In this document: in pieces, positions 1 through 8,132 of the stretch
Layout: each line of letters begins with the position of its first letter
Numbering within the stretch: position 1 is the stretch's first letter
NCBI RefSeq assembly: GCF_900105125.1
Contig: NZ_LT629750.1
Span: forward strand, 62,001-126,000
Reading direction: 5' to 3'
DNA length: 64,000 bases
DNA from: Bradyrhizobium canariense
GTDB lineage: Bacteria; Pseudomonadota; Alphaproteobacteria; Rhizobiales; Xanthobacteraceae
Made by a program: the position numbers and the translations under genes
Notes under the pieces: model-generated
Databases searched by the model: none
Told to the model about the DNA's origin: nothing
What the model saw: only the letters and a program-made list of their open reading frames with translations

Positions 1-2
1 AT

Positions 3-56
3 ATCGCCTCGCTGATGCGCGCCTTTCTTGGCCGTCAGCAATTGGGACAGAAGTGA
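3..56 (+). CDS. possible C-terminal fragment of a gene cut by the window edge
   Basis: Reading frame 3 is open from the window start to a TGA at 54-56 and would encode a 17-residue tail ending in GRQQLGQK. The other two frames are less protein-like: frame 1 stops at once. It is too short to assign a family and may be chance; the 34 bases after it carry no other signal before the convergent aldolase gene. Confidence 0.25.
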   Translation: MASLMRAFLGRQQLGQK

Positions 57-90
57 CGCGTGGTCTGGTCAGCGGAAAGTCCTGATGGCT

Positions 91-741
91 TCATTCCGCG
101 GCAGGACCATATCCCGCGATCCGGCCGAGAACGTTTTTGATCTCGGCCTTGGACAGCAGCGGCGGCGTTCCGATTTGCAGGCAGCCGTGATACTGCCGCG
201 CCAGTGTTTCGACTTCGACCGCGAGCCACATCGCCTTTGAAAGCGATGGCCCGACGGCAATCATGCCGTGATGCGCCAGCAGACAGGCGAGCCTGTCCTC
301 AAGCGCTTTGACGGCATACTGCGAGAGTTCCTGCGTGCCGTAGGTCGCATAGGGCGCGCATCGGATGGTATCGCCGCCGGCGCAGGCGATCATGTAGTGA
401 ACCGGCGGAATCTCCAGGCCCATGATCGCCAGGATCGTCGCGTAGGGCGGATGCGCGTGGACCACGGCGTTCACTTCGGGCCGGGCTTTCAGAATATCGA
501 GATGAAAGCGCCATTCGCTCGATGGTCGTGCGTCGGGCGCTAACGAGCCGTCGAGGCCCATGTAAACGATCTGCTCCGGCTGCATCGCCTCGTAGGGCAC
601 GCTGGTCGGCGTGATCAGCATCCCCTCGTCGTGGCGCAGGCTGATATTGCCTGAGGTGCCCTGATTGATGCCCAGCTGGTTCATGCGCAGACAGGCATCG
701 ATGATGGATTGGCGCTTGTCGTGGTCATTCATGATCGGCAT
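91..741 (-). CDS. class II aldolase/adducin family protein, candidate methylthioribulose-1-phosphate/deoxyribulose-1-phosphate aldolase
   Basis: This 216-residue cytosolic protein has the FucA/AraD fold signature: an SSEWRFH segment with the catalytic-type Glu, the metal-binding VVHAHPP motif, and a late AHHGM motif giving the third zinc His. Length is right for L-fuculose-phosphate-type aldolases. The start at 741 is chosen because AGGGGA lies 6 bases upstream of that ATG; an upstream ATG at 759 lacks such a site. The family cleaves ketose-1-phosphates to dihydroxyacetone phosphate plus an aldehyde. With mtnP and mtnA 1.7 kb away the likely substrate is 5-methylthioribulose-1-phosphate or 5-deoxyribulose-1-phosphate (DHAP shunt); this is inference from context, and fuculose-1-phosphate remains possible. 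Confidence 0.8.
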   Translation of the reverse strand: MPIMNDHDKRQSIIDACLRMNQLGINQGTSGNISLRHDEGMLITPTSVPYEAMQPEQIVYMGLDGSLAPDARPSSEWRFHLDILKARPEVNAVVHAHPPYATILAIMGLEIPPVHYMIACAGGDTIRCAPYATYGTQELSQYAVKALEDRLACLLAHHGMIAVGPSLSKAMWLAVEVETLARQYHGCLQIGTPPLLSKAEIKNVLGRIAGYGPAAE

Positions 742-806
742 CCAAATTCCCCTGGGCATGCTCTGCGTGCGCGAAAGCTTCTGTGGGCCAAAGAACAGGT
801 TTTGAA

Positions 807-1295
807 TTATGCGTTACTCGGCGGTCCGTCCTTCACAGCATCCGCAAATTTCCGCATCAGTCGTACCAACTCGTCGACGTCGCGAACCTCCCACGTCTCG
901 AAGATGGTGCGGCCGATCCTTTCGCGCGCAGCGTCGACAAGGTCAGTCATCGCTTTGCCTTTCGGGGTAACGACGGCCTCGCGCACGCGGCGATCGGCAG
1001 CGCTTGCTTGACGCTCCGCCAGACCGAGGCTTTCCAGCTTTGCAACTTGACGGCTGACGGTGGTGTAGTCGCGCCCGACGCGGTCGGCCAGCTCCACCAC
1101 GCCGATCGGCCCGAACCGCTCGATTCCAACGAGGAGCGGGAACAGCGCCCGATCGAGCGGAATCCCGGCCTCCTTGATCAGCGCCTCGTCACGCTGCGGC
1201 CGGTTTATCACGCTGACAATATCAAGGACTGCCCCGTGAAGCTGGCGAAGCTGGTCGCCAATATGTGTATTTTGCACATTCTTTCTTGACGGCAT
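807..1295 (-). CDS. MarR family transcriptional regulator
   Basis: A 162-residue protein with the winged-helix layout of MarR repressors: a helical dimerisation N-terminus, a recognition-helix region around DRVGRDYTTVSRQVAKLE, and a wing with the basic stretch ASAADRRVREAVVT. The start at 1295 follows AGGAG by 6 bases; the longer frame to 1358 would run through the divergent promoter. It is divergent from the oxidoreductase at 1357, and two ATGTG/CACAT palindromes lie in and next to its start, so it probably represses itself and that neighbour and responds to a small ligand. The ligand cannot be read from the sequence. Confidence 0.85.
   Translation of the reverse strand: MPSRKNVQNTHIGDQLRQLHGAVLDIVSVINRPQRDEALIKEAGIPLDRALFPLLVGIERFGPIGVVELADRVGRDYTTVSRQVAKLESLGLAERQASAADRRVREAVVTPKGKAMTDLVDAARERIGRTIFETWEVRDVDELVRLMRKFADAVKDGPPSNA
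1263..1279. promoter_or_regulatory. candidate MarR operator, proximal site
   Basis: Inverted repeat ATGTG-N7-CACAT lying inside the first codons of the MarR gene. It shares both arms with the larger palindrome at 1310-1330, which supports a common regulator binding both. Binding is inferred. Confidence 0.4.
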
Positions 1296-1309
1296 CGAAG
1301 GCTCCTCAT

Positions 1310-1330
1310 ATATGTGCATTATACACATAT
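1310..1330. promoter_or_regulatory. MarR-type operator palindrome in divergent promoter region
   Basis: A 21-bp palindrome with arms ATATGTG and CACATAT and a single mismatched pair, centred between the divergent MarR gene (start 1295) and the oxidoreductase gene (start 1357). Size, AT-richness and position are typical of MarR-family operators. The regulator next door is the obvious candidate to bind it. Confidence 0.6.
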
Positions 1331-1356
1331 TATCGAGAACCGAAAGAAAAACCGTC

Positions 1357-2325
1357 ATGAAAGCCGCGATCGTTCAGGGAGCCGGGCAGGCGCCCATCTA
1401 TGGGGATTTTGCAGAGCCGGTGCCGTCCTCTGGCGAAAACCGCATCACGGTTACGGCTGCTGCCATCAGCCATGTCGTCAAGAGCCGGGCCTCCGGCAAT
1501 CACTACAGCTCCTCGGGGCAGTTTCCCTTTGTGGTCGGCATAGACGGCGTCGGACGGCTCGACGACGGGCGCCGGGTCTATTTCGTCCTGCCCAAAGCGC
1601 CTCACGGCAGCATGGCGGAGCGAACCGTTGTGTCTTCGAGGCAGTGCCTGGCACTGCCTGATGAACTGGACGATGTGACGGCCGCAGCGATTGCCAATCC
1701 CGGCATGTCGTCTTGGGCGGCTTACAAGGAACGCGCCAAGCTCAAGGCCGGAGAAAGCGTACTGGTCAATGGCGCGACCGGCACCGCAGGCCGTCTCGCC
1801 GTCCAAATCGCAAAGCATCTCGGAGCGAAGAAAGTCATTGCGACCGCCCGCAATGCCGAGGCCCTAAAATCGCTCGCAGCACTCGGGGCCGATGTGACGA
1901 TACCTCTCGTCGAGGATGGAGCAGCGTTGGAAGACGCCTTCAAGGAGCAATTTGCTGATGGTGTGGATGTTGTGATCGACTATTTGTGGGGCCAGAGCGC
2001 CGAACGACTTTTGATTGCCGGTGCCAAGGCGGGAGCCGATGCTGTGCCGATCCGCTTCGTCCAGATCGGGTCTGCGAGCGGGTCGGACATAACGCTGCCG
2101 AGTGCCGCGCTACGCTCGTCGGCGATCGAGTTGATGGGGAGCGGTCTAGGCAGCGTTCCGCGCGACCGTTTCGTCCGATGCATCAGCGAACTGCTCCAGG
2201 CGACTATACCCGGCGGCTTTGAAATTGCGGCTACATCCGTTCCGCTGTCAGAAGTCGAACAGGCATGGCCCAAGGACGACAGCACCCGGCGCACCGTGTT
2301 CACCGTGGGTGTGCATAATTCTTGA
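1357..2325 (+). CDS. medium-chain dehydrogenase/reductase, quinone-oxidoreductase-like (NADPH-dependent)
   Basis: A 322-residue soluble protein of the Qor-type medium-chain dehydrogenase/reductase superfamily. An N-terminal GroES-like domain (about 1-115) precedes a Rossmann domain with the nucleotide-binding stretch NGATGTAGRLAVQ near residue 140. No cluster of structural zinc cysteines is visible, which favours a zinc-free quinone or enone reductase over a classical alcohol dehydrogenase. The start ATG at 1357 is preferred over an in-frame ATG at 1312 that lies in the operator. Divergent pairing with a MarR gene suggests induction by an electrophile or phenolic compound; the substrate is unknown. 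Confidence 0.8.
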   Translation: MKAAIVQGAGQAPIYGDFAEPVPSSGENRITVTAAAISHVVKSRASGNHYSSSGQFPFVVGIDGVGRLDDGRRVYFVLPKAPHGSMAERTVVSSRQCLALPDELDDVTAAAIANPGMSSWAAYKERAKLKAGESVLVNGATGTAGRLAVQIAKHLGAKKVIATARNAEALKSLAALGADVTIPLVEDGAALEDAFKEQFADGVDVVIDYLWGQSAERLLIAGAKAGADAVPIRFVQIGSASGSDITLPSAALRSSAIELMGSGLGSVPRDRFVRCISELLQATIPGGFEIAATSVPLSEVEQAWPKDDSTRRTVFTVGVHNS

Positions 2326-2402
2326 TTATCGCGCCGCAATATAGTCGAACATTTCGGGCGCCTTGGGAACCGGCTCCGTCGAAAACAAGACTGGAAGAGA
2401 TC

Positions 2403-3278
2403 ATGACAAAGGCCGTGCTCGGCATCATCGGCGGCTCCGGCATTTACGACCTGCCGGGACTGGAAAATGTCCGTGACGAGGCGGTTCAAAGCCCGTGGGG
2501 CGAGCCGTCTGCGCCGCTGCGTCACGGCACGATCGCCGGATTGCCGATCGTGTTTCTGCCACGGCACGACAAGGGACACCGGCTGTCGCCCTCCGACATC
2601 AACTACCGCGCCAATATCGACGTGCTGAAACGGGCAGGAGTCACGGATCTCATTTCGCTGTCGGCCTGCGGCTCCTTCAAGGAAGAGTTGCCGCCCGGCA
2701 CCTTCGTGCTGGTCGACCAGTTCGTCGATCGCACCCACAAGCGCGAGAGCTCGTTCTTCGGCAGGGGATGCGTGGCGCATGTTTCCATGGCCCATCCGGT
2801 ATCGCCGCGGCTGCGGATTCATCTGGCTGCGGCGGCCGAGGCGGAGGGTCTCGCGTTCGCGCGTGGCGGCACTTACATCTGCATCGAAGGTCCGCAGTTT
2901 TCTAGCCTTGCCGAAAGCCTGACCTATAAATCGCACGGCTATTCGGTGATCGGAATGACCAACATGCCGGAAGCAAAACTCGCCCGCGAGGCGGAGATCT
3001 GTTACGCCAGCGTGGCGATGGTCACCGATTTCGATTGCTGGCATCCCGATCATGACGCGGTCACGGTCCAGGACATCATTCGCGTGCTGAACTCGAATGC
3101 CGAGAAGGCAAAAACGCTGGTCGCGCGTCTCGCCACCGATTTTCCGCGTGAGCATGAGCCGTGCCCGATCGGCTCGGACCGCGCGCTTGACACCGCGCTG
3201 ATCACCGCGCCGGAAGCGCGCGATCCGGAACTGTTGAAGAAGCTCGACGCGGTGGCGGGCAGAGTGCTGCGAACATGA
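2403..3278 (+). CDS. mtnP: S-methyl-5'-thioadenosine phosphorylase
   Basis: MtnP splits 5'-methylthioadenosine (also 5'-deoxyadenosine in some bacteria) with phosphate into adenine and 5-methylthioribose-1-phosphate. The 291-residue protein shows the family hallmarks: N-terminal [14 protein letters not shown] phosphate-binding segment, LPRHDKGH around residue 60, [11 protein letters not shown], and [15 protein letters not shown] with the purine/ribose-contacting Met-Thr-Asn. The start at 2403 has GGAAGAG 4 bases upstream; the frame extends further up to 2322 but without a site. It overlaps mtnA by 4 bases (ATGA), indicating translational coupling. Confidence 0.95.
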   Translation: MTKAVLGIIGGSGIYDLPGLENVRDEAVQSPWGEPSAPLRHGTIAGLPIVFLPRHDKGHRLSPSDINYRANIDVLKRAGVTDLISLSACGSFKEELPPGTFVLVDQFVDRTHKRESSFFGRGCVAHVSMAHPVSPRLRIHLAAAAEAEGLAFARGGTYICIEGPQFSSLAESLTYKSHGYSVIGMTNMPEAKLAREAEICYASVAMVTDFDCWHPDHDAVTVQDIIRVLNSNAEKAKTLVARLATDFPREHEPCPIGSDRALDTALITAPEARDPELLKKLDAVAGRVLRT

Positions 3279-4375
3279 AAGTCGACGGCCGGCATTTCCG
3301 CAGTATCTGGCTGGAGCCGGATGGCTGGTCCGTCGGCGCGATCGACCAAAGGCTGTTGCCGCATGAATTTGTCGTCGCGCGGATCGAGAGCGTAGAGGCT
3401 GCGGCCGACGCGATCCGCACCATGCTGGTGCGCGGCGCGCCGCTGATCGGGGCCACCGCCGCCTATGGCGTCGCTCTGGCGATGCGGAGCGACGCCTCCG
3501 ATGCGGCGCTCGATCAGGCCTGCAAACTTCTGATCGCGACGCGGCCCACGGCGATCAATCTGAAATGGGCGCTTAAGGAGATGCAACGCGCGCTGCGGCC
3601 GCTGCCGCTCTCGGGGCGCGTTGAAGCGGCCTATGCGCGTGCCGGCGAGATCGCCGAACAGGATGTGGCGATCAACAAGGAAATCGGTCAGCACGGCCTG
3701 GCGCTGATCGAGGCGATCGCTGCGAAGAAACCGGGGGAGCTGGTCAACATATTGACGCACTGCAACGCCGGATGGCTCGCAACGGTGGACTGGGGAACGG
3801 CGACAGCGCCGATCTATCTCGCGCATGATCGCGGCATAGCGGTGCACGTTTGGGTTGATGAAACGCGACCTCGCAATCAAGGTGCATCGCTCACGGCTTG
3901 GGAACTCGGCCATCACGGCGTCCCGCACACGGTGATCGCAGACAACACCGGCGGTCATTTGATGCAACACGGCATGGTCGATGTTGCGATCGTCGGAACC
4001 GACCGGGTCACCGCCAATGGCGATGTCTGCAATAAAATCGGCACTTATTTGAAGGCGCTCGCGGCGCACGACAATCGCGTGCCGTTCTATGTGGCGCTGC
4101 CGTCGCCGACGATCGACTTTAGTATTGACGATGGCGTGCGCCAGATTCCCATCGAACAGCGCGCCACGGAAGAAGTTGCGACCATGACCGGGCGCACCGC
4201 CGATGGACGGATCGAGACCGTGCGCGTGGTTCCCGAGGGCTCGCCGATCGCCAATTACGCTTTCGACGTGACGCCGGCGAGGCTGGTGACCGGCTTGATC
4301 ACCGAACGCGGTGTACTCAAGGCGGAGCGCAATGCACTCTCCTGTGCATTCCCGGACCGGGCCTCGGGTTACTGA
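3275..4375 (+). CDS. mtnA: S-methyl-5-thioribose-1-phosphate isomerase
   Basis: MtnA converts the aldose 5-methylthioribose-1-phosphate made by MtnP into 5-methylthioribulose-1-phosphate. The 366-residue protein has [13 protein letters not shown] near residue 53, the catalytic cysteine in LTHCNAG (Cys163) and the catalytic aspartate in GTDRV (Asp243), matching the Cys/Asp pair known in this eIF2B-related family. The start overlaps the mtnP stop. The later enzymes of the classical methionine salvage route (mtnB, mtnC, mtnD) are not in the window, so the class II aldolase at 91-741 may be the next step. Confidence 0.95.
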   Translation: MKVDGRHFRSIWLEPDGWSVGAIDQRLLPHEFVVARIESVEAAADAIRTMLVRGAPLIGATAAYGVALAMRSDASDAALDQACKLLIATRPTAINLKWALKEMQRALRPLPLSGRVEAAYARAGEIAEQDVAINKEIGQHGLALIEAIAAKKPGELVNILTHCNAGWLATVDWGTATAPIYLAHDRGIAVHVWVDETRPRNQGASLTAWELGHHGVPHTVIADNTGGHLMQHGMVDVAIVGTDRVTANGDVCNKIGTYLKALAAHDNRVPFYVALPSPTIDFSIDDGVRQIPIEQRATEEVATMTGRTADGRIETVRVVPEGSPIANYAFDVTPARLVTGLITERGVLKAERNALSCAFPDRASGY

Positions 4376-4396
4376 TCCCTCTCAATTGCAGATTGG

Positions 4397-4426
4397 TTGA
4401 CGCAAGCGACGTCAGCACTGTATCCC
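4397..4426 (+). promoter_or_regulatory. possible sigma-70-type promoter upstream of tctB
   Basis: TTGACG at 4397-4402, an 18-base spacer, then TATCCC at 4421-4426, about 85 bases before the tctB start. The -35 is good, the -10 poor. Weak call by eye. Confidence 0.3.
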
Positions 4427-4511
4427 CTTACCAAGCGCGATTATCATTCGATAACTAACCCGACCCGACAGCAACGGGCGCCTCTCGTCGTCCGCCGGAA
4501 AAACCTCATCG

Positions 4512-5054
4512 ATGTCCAATTCCGAAATTGAAATCGTCGTCGACGATCCGACCGCGCCGGAGGCCGACTCGCCGGCCGTTACCGATACCCGCGTCGTCGA
4601 GGCGGTGGTCTGCCTGCTGCTCGTCGGGCTCGCGGTACTGCTTGGATATGACAACTGGCGCACCGGAATCGGATGGGATTCGACCGGCCCGCAGGCGGGT
4701 TATTTTCCGTTCTATCTGTCGGTCATTCTCGGCGTCGCCAGTCTGTACGGCTTCCTCGTCACGCTCCTGAAGCGCAAGGAAGCTGCCGAGACTTTCGTCA
4801 CGCGCGCGCAGCTTCGCCGGGTGATGGCGGTGTTCGTGCCGACGCTCTTGTTCTGTCTCGCAACTCAGTATCTCGGGCTCTATGTCGCGAGCTTTTTCTT
4901 GATTGCGGGCTTCATGCGGCTGATCGGAAAGATCGCGCTGTGGAAATCGCTGCTGACCGCTTTCATCTTCACCGCGCTGATGTTCGTGACGTTCGACATC
5001 GCCTTTGACGTCATCATGCCCAAGGGACCGCTGGAAGCGGCCTTCGGCTACTGA
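4512..5054 (+). CDS. tctB: tripartite tricarboxylate transporter, small membrane subunit TctB
   Basis: A 180-residue membrane protein with a polar acidic N-terminus (about 35 residues) followed by four to five hydrophobic helices, the standard TctB build; the motif around GWDSTGPQAGYFPFYLS is typical of the family. It partners the large permease TctA, encoded 30 bases downstream. The start is the only good ATG in the frame, although no strong ribosome site precedes it. The system imports a carboxylate by a secondary, ion-driven mechanism; the substrate cannot be told because the binding protein (TctC) is not here. Confidence 0.85.
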   Translation: MSNSEIEIVVDDPTAPEADSPAVTDTRVVEAVVCLLLVGLAVLLGYDNWRTGIGWDSTGPQAGYFPFYLSVILGVASLYGFLVTLLKRKEAAETFVTRAQLRRVMAVFVPTLLFCLATQYLGLYVASFFLIAGFMRLIGKIALWKSLLTAFIFTALMFVTFDIAFDVIMPKGPLEAAFGY

Positions 5055-5084
5055 CGCACGATCCCGGCAACAGGATAGTCCGCT

Positions 5085-6602
5085 ATGGAAGCTTTCGGGT
5101 TACTGCTGCACGGCTTCGTCGTGCTGATGACGTGGAAGATCATCGCGCTGATGATGGTCGGGCTGGTGCTCGGCATATTTGTCGGCGTGCTGCCGGGCCT
5201 CGGCGGGCCGAACGGCGTGGCTATCCTGCTGCCGCTGACCTTCACGATGGATCCGACTTCCGCGATCGTGATGCTGTCGAGCATCTATTGGGGTGCGCTG
5301 TTCGGCGGCGCGATTACCTCGATCCTGTTCAACATCCCGGGCGAGGCATGGTCGGTGGCGACCACCTTCGACGGTTATCCGATGGCGCAACAGGGCAGGG
5401 CGGCGGAAGCGCTGACAGCCGCGTTTACGTCCTCCTTTATCGGCTCGCTGGTTGCCGTGCTCCTGATCACCTTCTTGGCACCGCTGATCTCATCTTTCGC
5501 GCTGAAATTCGGACCGCCGGAATTCTTCGCGGTCTATCTCTTGACGTTCTGTTCGTTCGTCGGTCTCGGCCGCGAGGACAAGCACAAGACCGTCATCTCG
5601 ATGGCGCTCGGTCTGCTGCTCGCCGGTGTTGGCATGGATACGGTGTCAGGCCAGTTGCGCATGACATTCGGCTCCAATGATCTGTTGCGCGGCATCAACT
5701 TCCTGGTTGCCGTGATCGGCCTGTTCGGGATCAGCGAGATCCTGCTGACGATGGAAGAGCGTCTGGCGCTGCGCGGGCACGCCGCCAAGATCAGCCTGCG
5801 CGTGGTGCTGAACGTCTGGAAGGACCTGCCGAAATACTGGGTGACGCTGCTGCGCTCGTCGTTCATCGGCTGCTGGCTCGGCATCACGCCCGGCGGCGCG
5901 ATCGCCGCCTCGTTCATGGGCTACAATCTCGCCAAGCGGTTTTCCAAGGATCCCGAAAGTTTCGGCAAGGGCCGCATCGAGGGCGTGTTCGCGCCGGAAA
6001 CCGCAGCCCATGCCTCCGGCACCGCAGCGCTGTTGCCGATGCTCGCGCTTGGCATTCCCGGCTCCGGCACCGCCGCGATCCTGTTGGGCGGCTTGATGGT
6101 GTGGGGGCTTAATCCCGGCCCGCTATTGTTCGTCGAGCACAAGGATTTCGTCTGGGGCCTGATCGCCTCGATGTATCTCGGCAATATCGTCGGCCTCGTG
6201 CTGGTGCTGACGACAGTGCCGATTTTCGCCTCGATCCTGCGGGTGCCGTTCGCGGCGGTGGCGCCGATGATCGTGGTGTCGTGCGCCATCGGCGCGTATG
6301 CGATCCAGAACGCGATGTTCGACATCTGGCTGATGCTGGGCTTCGGCGTCGTCGGCTATGTCTTCAAGAAGATCAACATTCCCTTGGCGCCATTCACCCT
6401 GGCGCTGGTGCTGGGCAGCCGCGCCGAGGATGCGTTCCGGCTATCGATGATCGGCTCCGGCGGCGATATGCGGGTATTCTGGTCGAACGGCCTGGTCGGC
6501 TCGATCACGACGCTGTCGATCCTCCTGTTGTTCTGGCCGCTCATCGACAAAGCGTTCGGCAGCGTCGGGCGGTTGTGGCGGCCGGTGAAAACCGCCGGTT
6601 AA
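5085..6602 (+). CDS. tctA: tripartite tricarboxylate transporter, large permease subunit TctA
   Basis: A 505-residue integral membrane protein with about 11-12 hydrophobic segments. Family signatures are visible: VGVLPGLGGPNGVAILLP near residue 30, the repeat-related ITPGGAIAASFMGY near 265, and LGIPGSGTAAILLGGLM near 320; the two G-P/G-rich motifs come from the internal duplication of the fold. AGGATAG lies a few bases before the ATG. It follows tctB and ends opposite the CoA-transferase gene, with a strong hairpin between them. Confidence 0.93.
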   Translation: MEAFGLLLHGFVVLMTWKIIALMMVGLVLGIFVGVLPGLGGPNGVAILLPLTFTMDPTSAIVMLSSIYWGALFGGAITSILFNIPGEAWSVATTFDGYPMAQQGRAAEALTAAFTSSFIGSLVAVLLITFLAPLISSFALKFGPPEFFAVYLLTFCSFVGLGREDKHKTVISMALGLLLAGVGMDTVSGQLRMTFGSNDLLRGINFLVAVIGLFGISEILLTMEERLALRGHAAKISLRVVLNVWKDLPKYWVTLLRSSFIGCWLGITPGGAIAASFMGYNLAKRFSKDPESFGKGRIEGVFAPETAAHASGTAALLPMLALGIPGSGTAAILLGGLMVWGLNPGPLLFVEHKDFVWGLIASMYLGNIVGLVLVLTTVPIFASILRVPFAAVAPMIVVSCAIGAYAIQNAMFDIWLMLGFGVVGYVFKKINIPLAPFTLALVLGSRAEDAFRLSMIGSGGDMRVFWSNGLVGSITTLSILLLFWPLIDKAFGSVGRLWRPVKTAG

Positions 6603-6660
6603 GGCGGCCAGCGCCGCCGTAACCCCGTCGTCTCCCAGGAATATCTTTCGATATCAGGAT

Positions 6661-6690
6661 CTTGCGGGCATCTTTTGAGGTGCCCGCAAG
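6661..6690. terminator. strong hairpin between convergent genes, possible bidirectional transcription end
   Basis: A 12-bp stem (one G-T wobble) with arms starting CTTGCGGGCA and ending TGCCCGCAAG and loop TTTTGA, between the tctA stop and the CoA-transferase stop. No T-run follows on either strand, so it is not a textbook intrinsic terminator, but position and symmetry fit a transcript-end hairpin serving both genes. Confidence 0.5.
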
Positions 6691-6699
6691 AGGCTGCTG

Positions 6700-7890
6700 T
6701 TAAACCACTTTAGCCTGCCGCAATTCCGCGATCTCGCCGGCGCTGAAACCGAACTCGGTGAGCACGTCCTCGGTCTGCTCGCCGAACTCCGGCGGCCGTG
6801 CCACCATTTTGCTGGGGGTGCGCGACAGCGTGAAGGGCTGGCCGACCAGCTGGATGTGACGGTTCTCGTCGTTGGGCACGTGCTGTGCGATTCCGAGATG
6901 CTTGACCTGTTCGTCGTCGAACATCTGGTCGATCGAATAAATCGGGCCGCAGGGCACGCCGGCGGCGTTGAATTCCTTGACCCAGGTGTCGGTCGACTTG
7001 GTGGCGGTGACCTTGTTGATCTCGGCGTTGAGCGCCTTCCGGTTCTTTGAGCGCTCGGGCGCGGTGGCATATTCCGGGCGCTTCGGCAGGTCGGGCAGGC
7101 CGAGGGTCTGTGCGCAGCGTTCCCAGATCCGCCCGCCCGTGGTCGCGATGTTGATATAGCCGTCGGAGGTCTTGAACACGCCAGTGGGAATGCTGGTCGG
7201 ATGGTCGTTGCCGGCCTGCTTGGCGACATCTTTGTCCATCAGCCAGCGGGCGGCCTGGAAATCCAGCATGAAGATCTGGGCCTGCAGCAGTGAGGTCTGT
7301 ACCCACTGGCCTTCGCCGGAGACGTCGCGCTCCAGCAGGGCCGTCAGGATGCCCATGGCGCAGAACAGCCCGGCGGTAAGATCGGCCACGGGAATGCCGA
7401 CCCGCATCGGGCCCTCGCCGGGGGCACCGGTGATCGACATCAGGCCGCCCATGCCCTGTGCGATCTGATCGAAGCCCGGACGCTTGTGATAGGGGCCATC
7501 CTGGCCAAAGCCGGAGATGCTGCCATAGACGATCTTCGGGTTGATCTTGCGCACGCTCTCATAGTCGATGCCGAGCTTCGTCTTGACGTCGGGCCGGAAA
7601 TTCTCGACCACCACGTCGGCCTTTTTCACCAGCCGCTTGAACGTCTCGAGGCCCCTGGGATCCTTGAGATTAAGCGTCATCGCCCGCTTGTTGCGGTGCA
7701 GGTTCTGGAAATCCGCGCCCCGGCGCGGCCCGCCGAGCTGCTCGCCAGTATCTTCCGTCAGGGCGTCGATCTTGATGACATTGGCGCCCCAGTCCGCAAG
7801 CTGACGCACGCAGGTCGGCCCCGAACGGACGCGGGTGAGGTCGAGCACGGTGAAACGGGACAGGGCCTGCGAGGCGTGCGGGATGGGCAT
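6700..7890 (-). CDS. CaiB/BaiF (class III) CoA-transferase family protein
   Basis: The 396-residue protein belongs to the family that moves CoA between carboxylic acids, such as formyl-CoA:oxalate CoA-transferase. Seen are the N-terminal VLDLTRVRSGP segment, LVKKADVVVENFRPDV, GFGQDGPYHKRPGFD, and VGIPVADLTAG, which holds the nucleophilic Asp of this family. GGAGC lies 6 bases before the ATG at 7890. It stands alone on the minus strand, convergent with tctA; the neighbouring carboxylate transporter makes a dicarboxylate substrate plausible, but nothing fixes it. Confidence 0.88.
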   Translation of the reverse strand: MPIPHASQALSRFTVLDLTRVRSGPTCVRQLADWGANVIKIDALTEDTGEQLGGPRRGADFQNLHRNKRAMTLNLKDPRGLETFKRLVKKADVVVENFRPDVKTKLGIDYESVRKINPKIVYGSISGFGQDGPYHKRPGFDQIAQGMGGLMSITGAPGEGPMRVGIPVADLTAGLFCAMGILTALLERDVSGEGQWVQTSLLQAQIFMLDFQAARWLMDKDVAKQAGNDHPTSIPTGVFKTSDGYINIATTGGRIWERCAQTLGLPDLPKRPEYATAPERSKNRKALNAEINKVTATKSTDTWVKEFNAAGVPCGPIYSIDQMFDDEQVKHLGIAQHVPNDENRHIQLVGQPFTLSRTPSKMVARPPEFGEQTEDVLTEFGFSAGEIAELRQAKVV

Positions 7891-8132
7891 TCAGAAGCTC
7901 CGGTATAGATCAATGCTGGAATGATGTTGCGGGGCGCACCATCGCTGAAAGTTGGCCTCTTGTCATGCGCGCGAACGCATGTCGGGTAGGCGGCAACCGC
8001 CAGCCGGCTGGAAGCCGAACGCCGGTGCGGCGCACCCAACCAGAGATTTCGCCCCGGAATCAGCGGCCGGCGAGGAGACCGGGCGCCGCTGAACTATCGA
8101 CATCTCATCATGGGGCTGGTAGCCCGCTCCGG

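Noticed and set aside
1980..4069. Long minus-strand frames (391 and 339 residues) opposite mtnP and mtnA
   Set aside because: Antisense to two genes with complete active sites; Arg/His-rich translation, no ribosome site.
6661..6690. Calling the hairpin a standard intrinsic terminator
   Set aside because: The stem is excellent but no run of T follows on either strand; it is listed only as a likely transcript-end structure.
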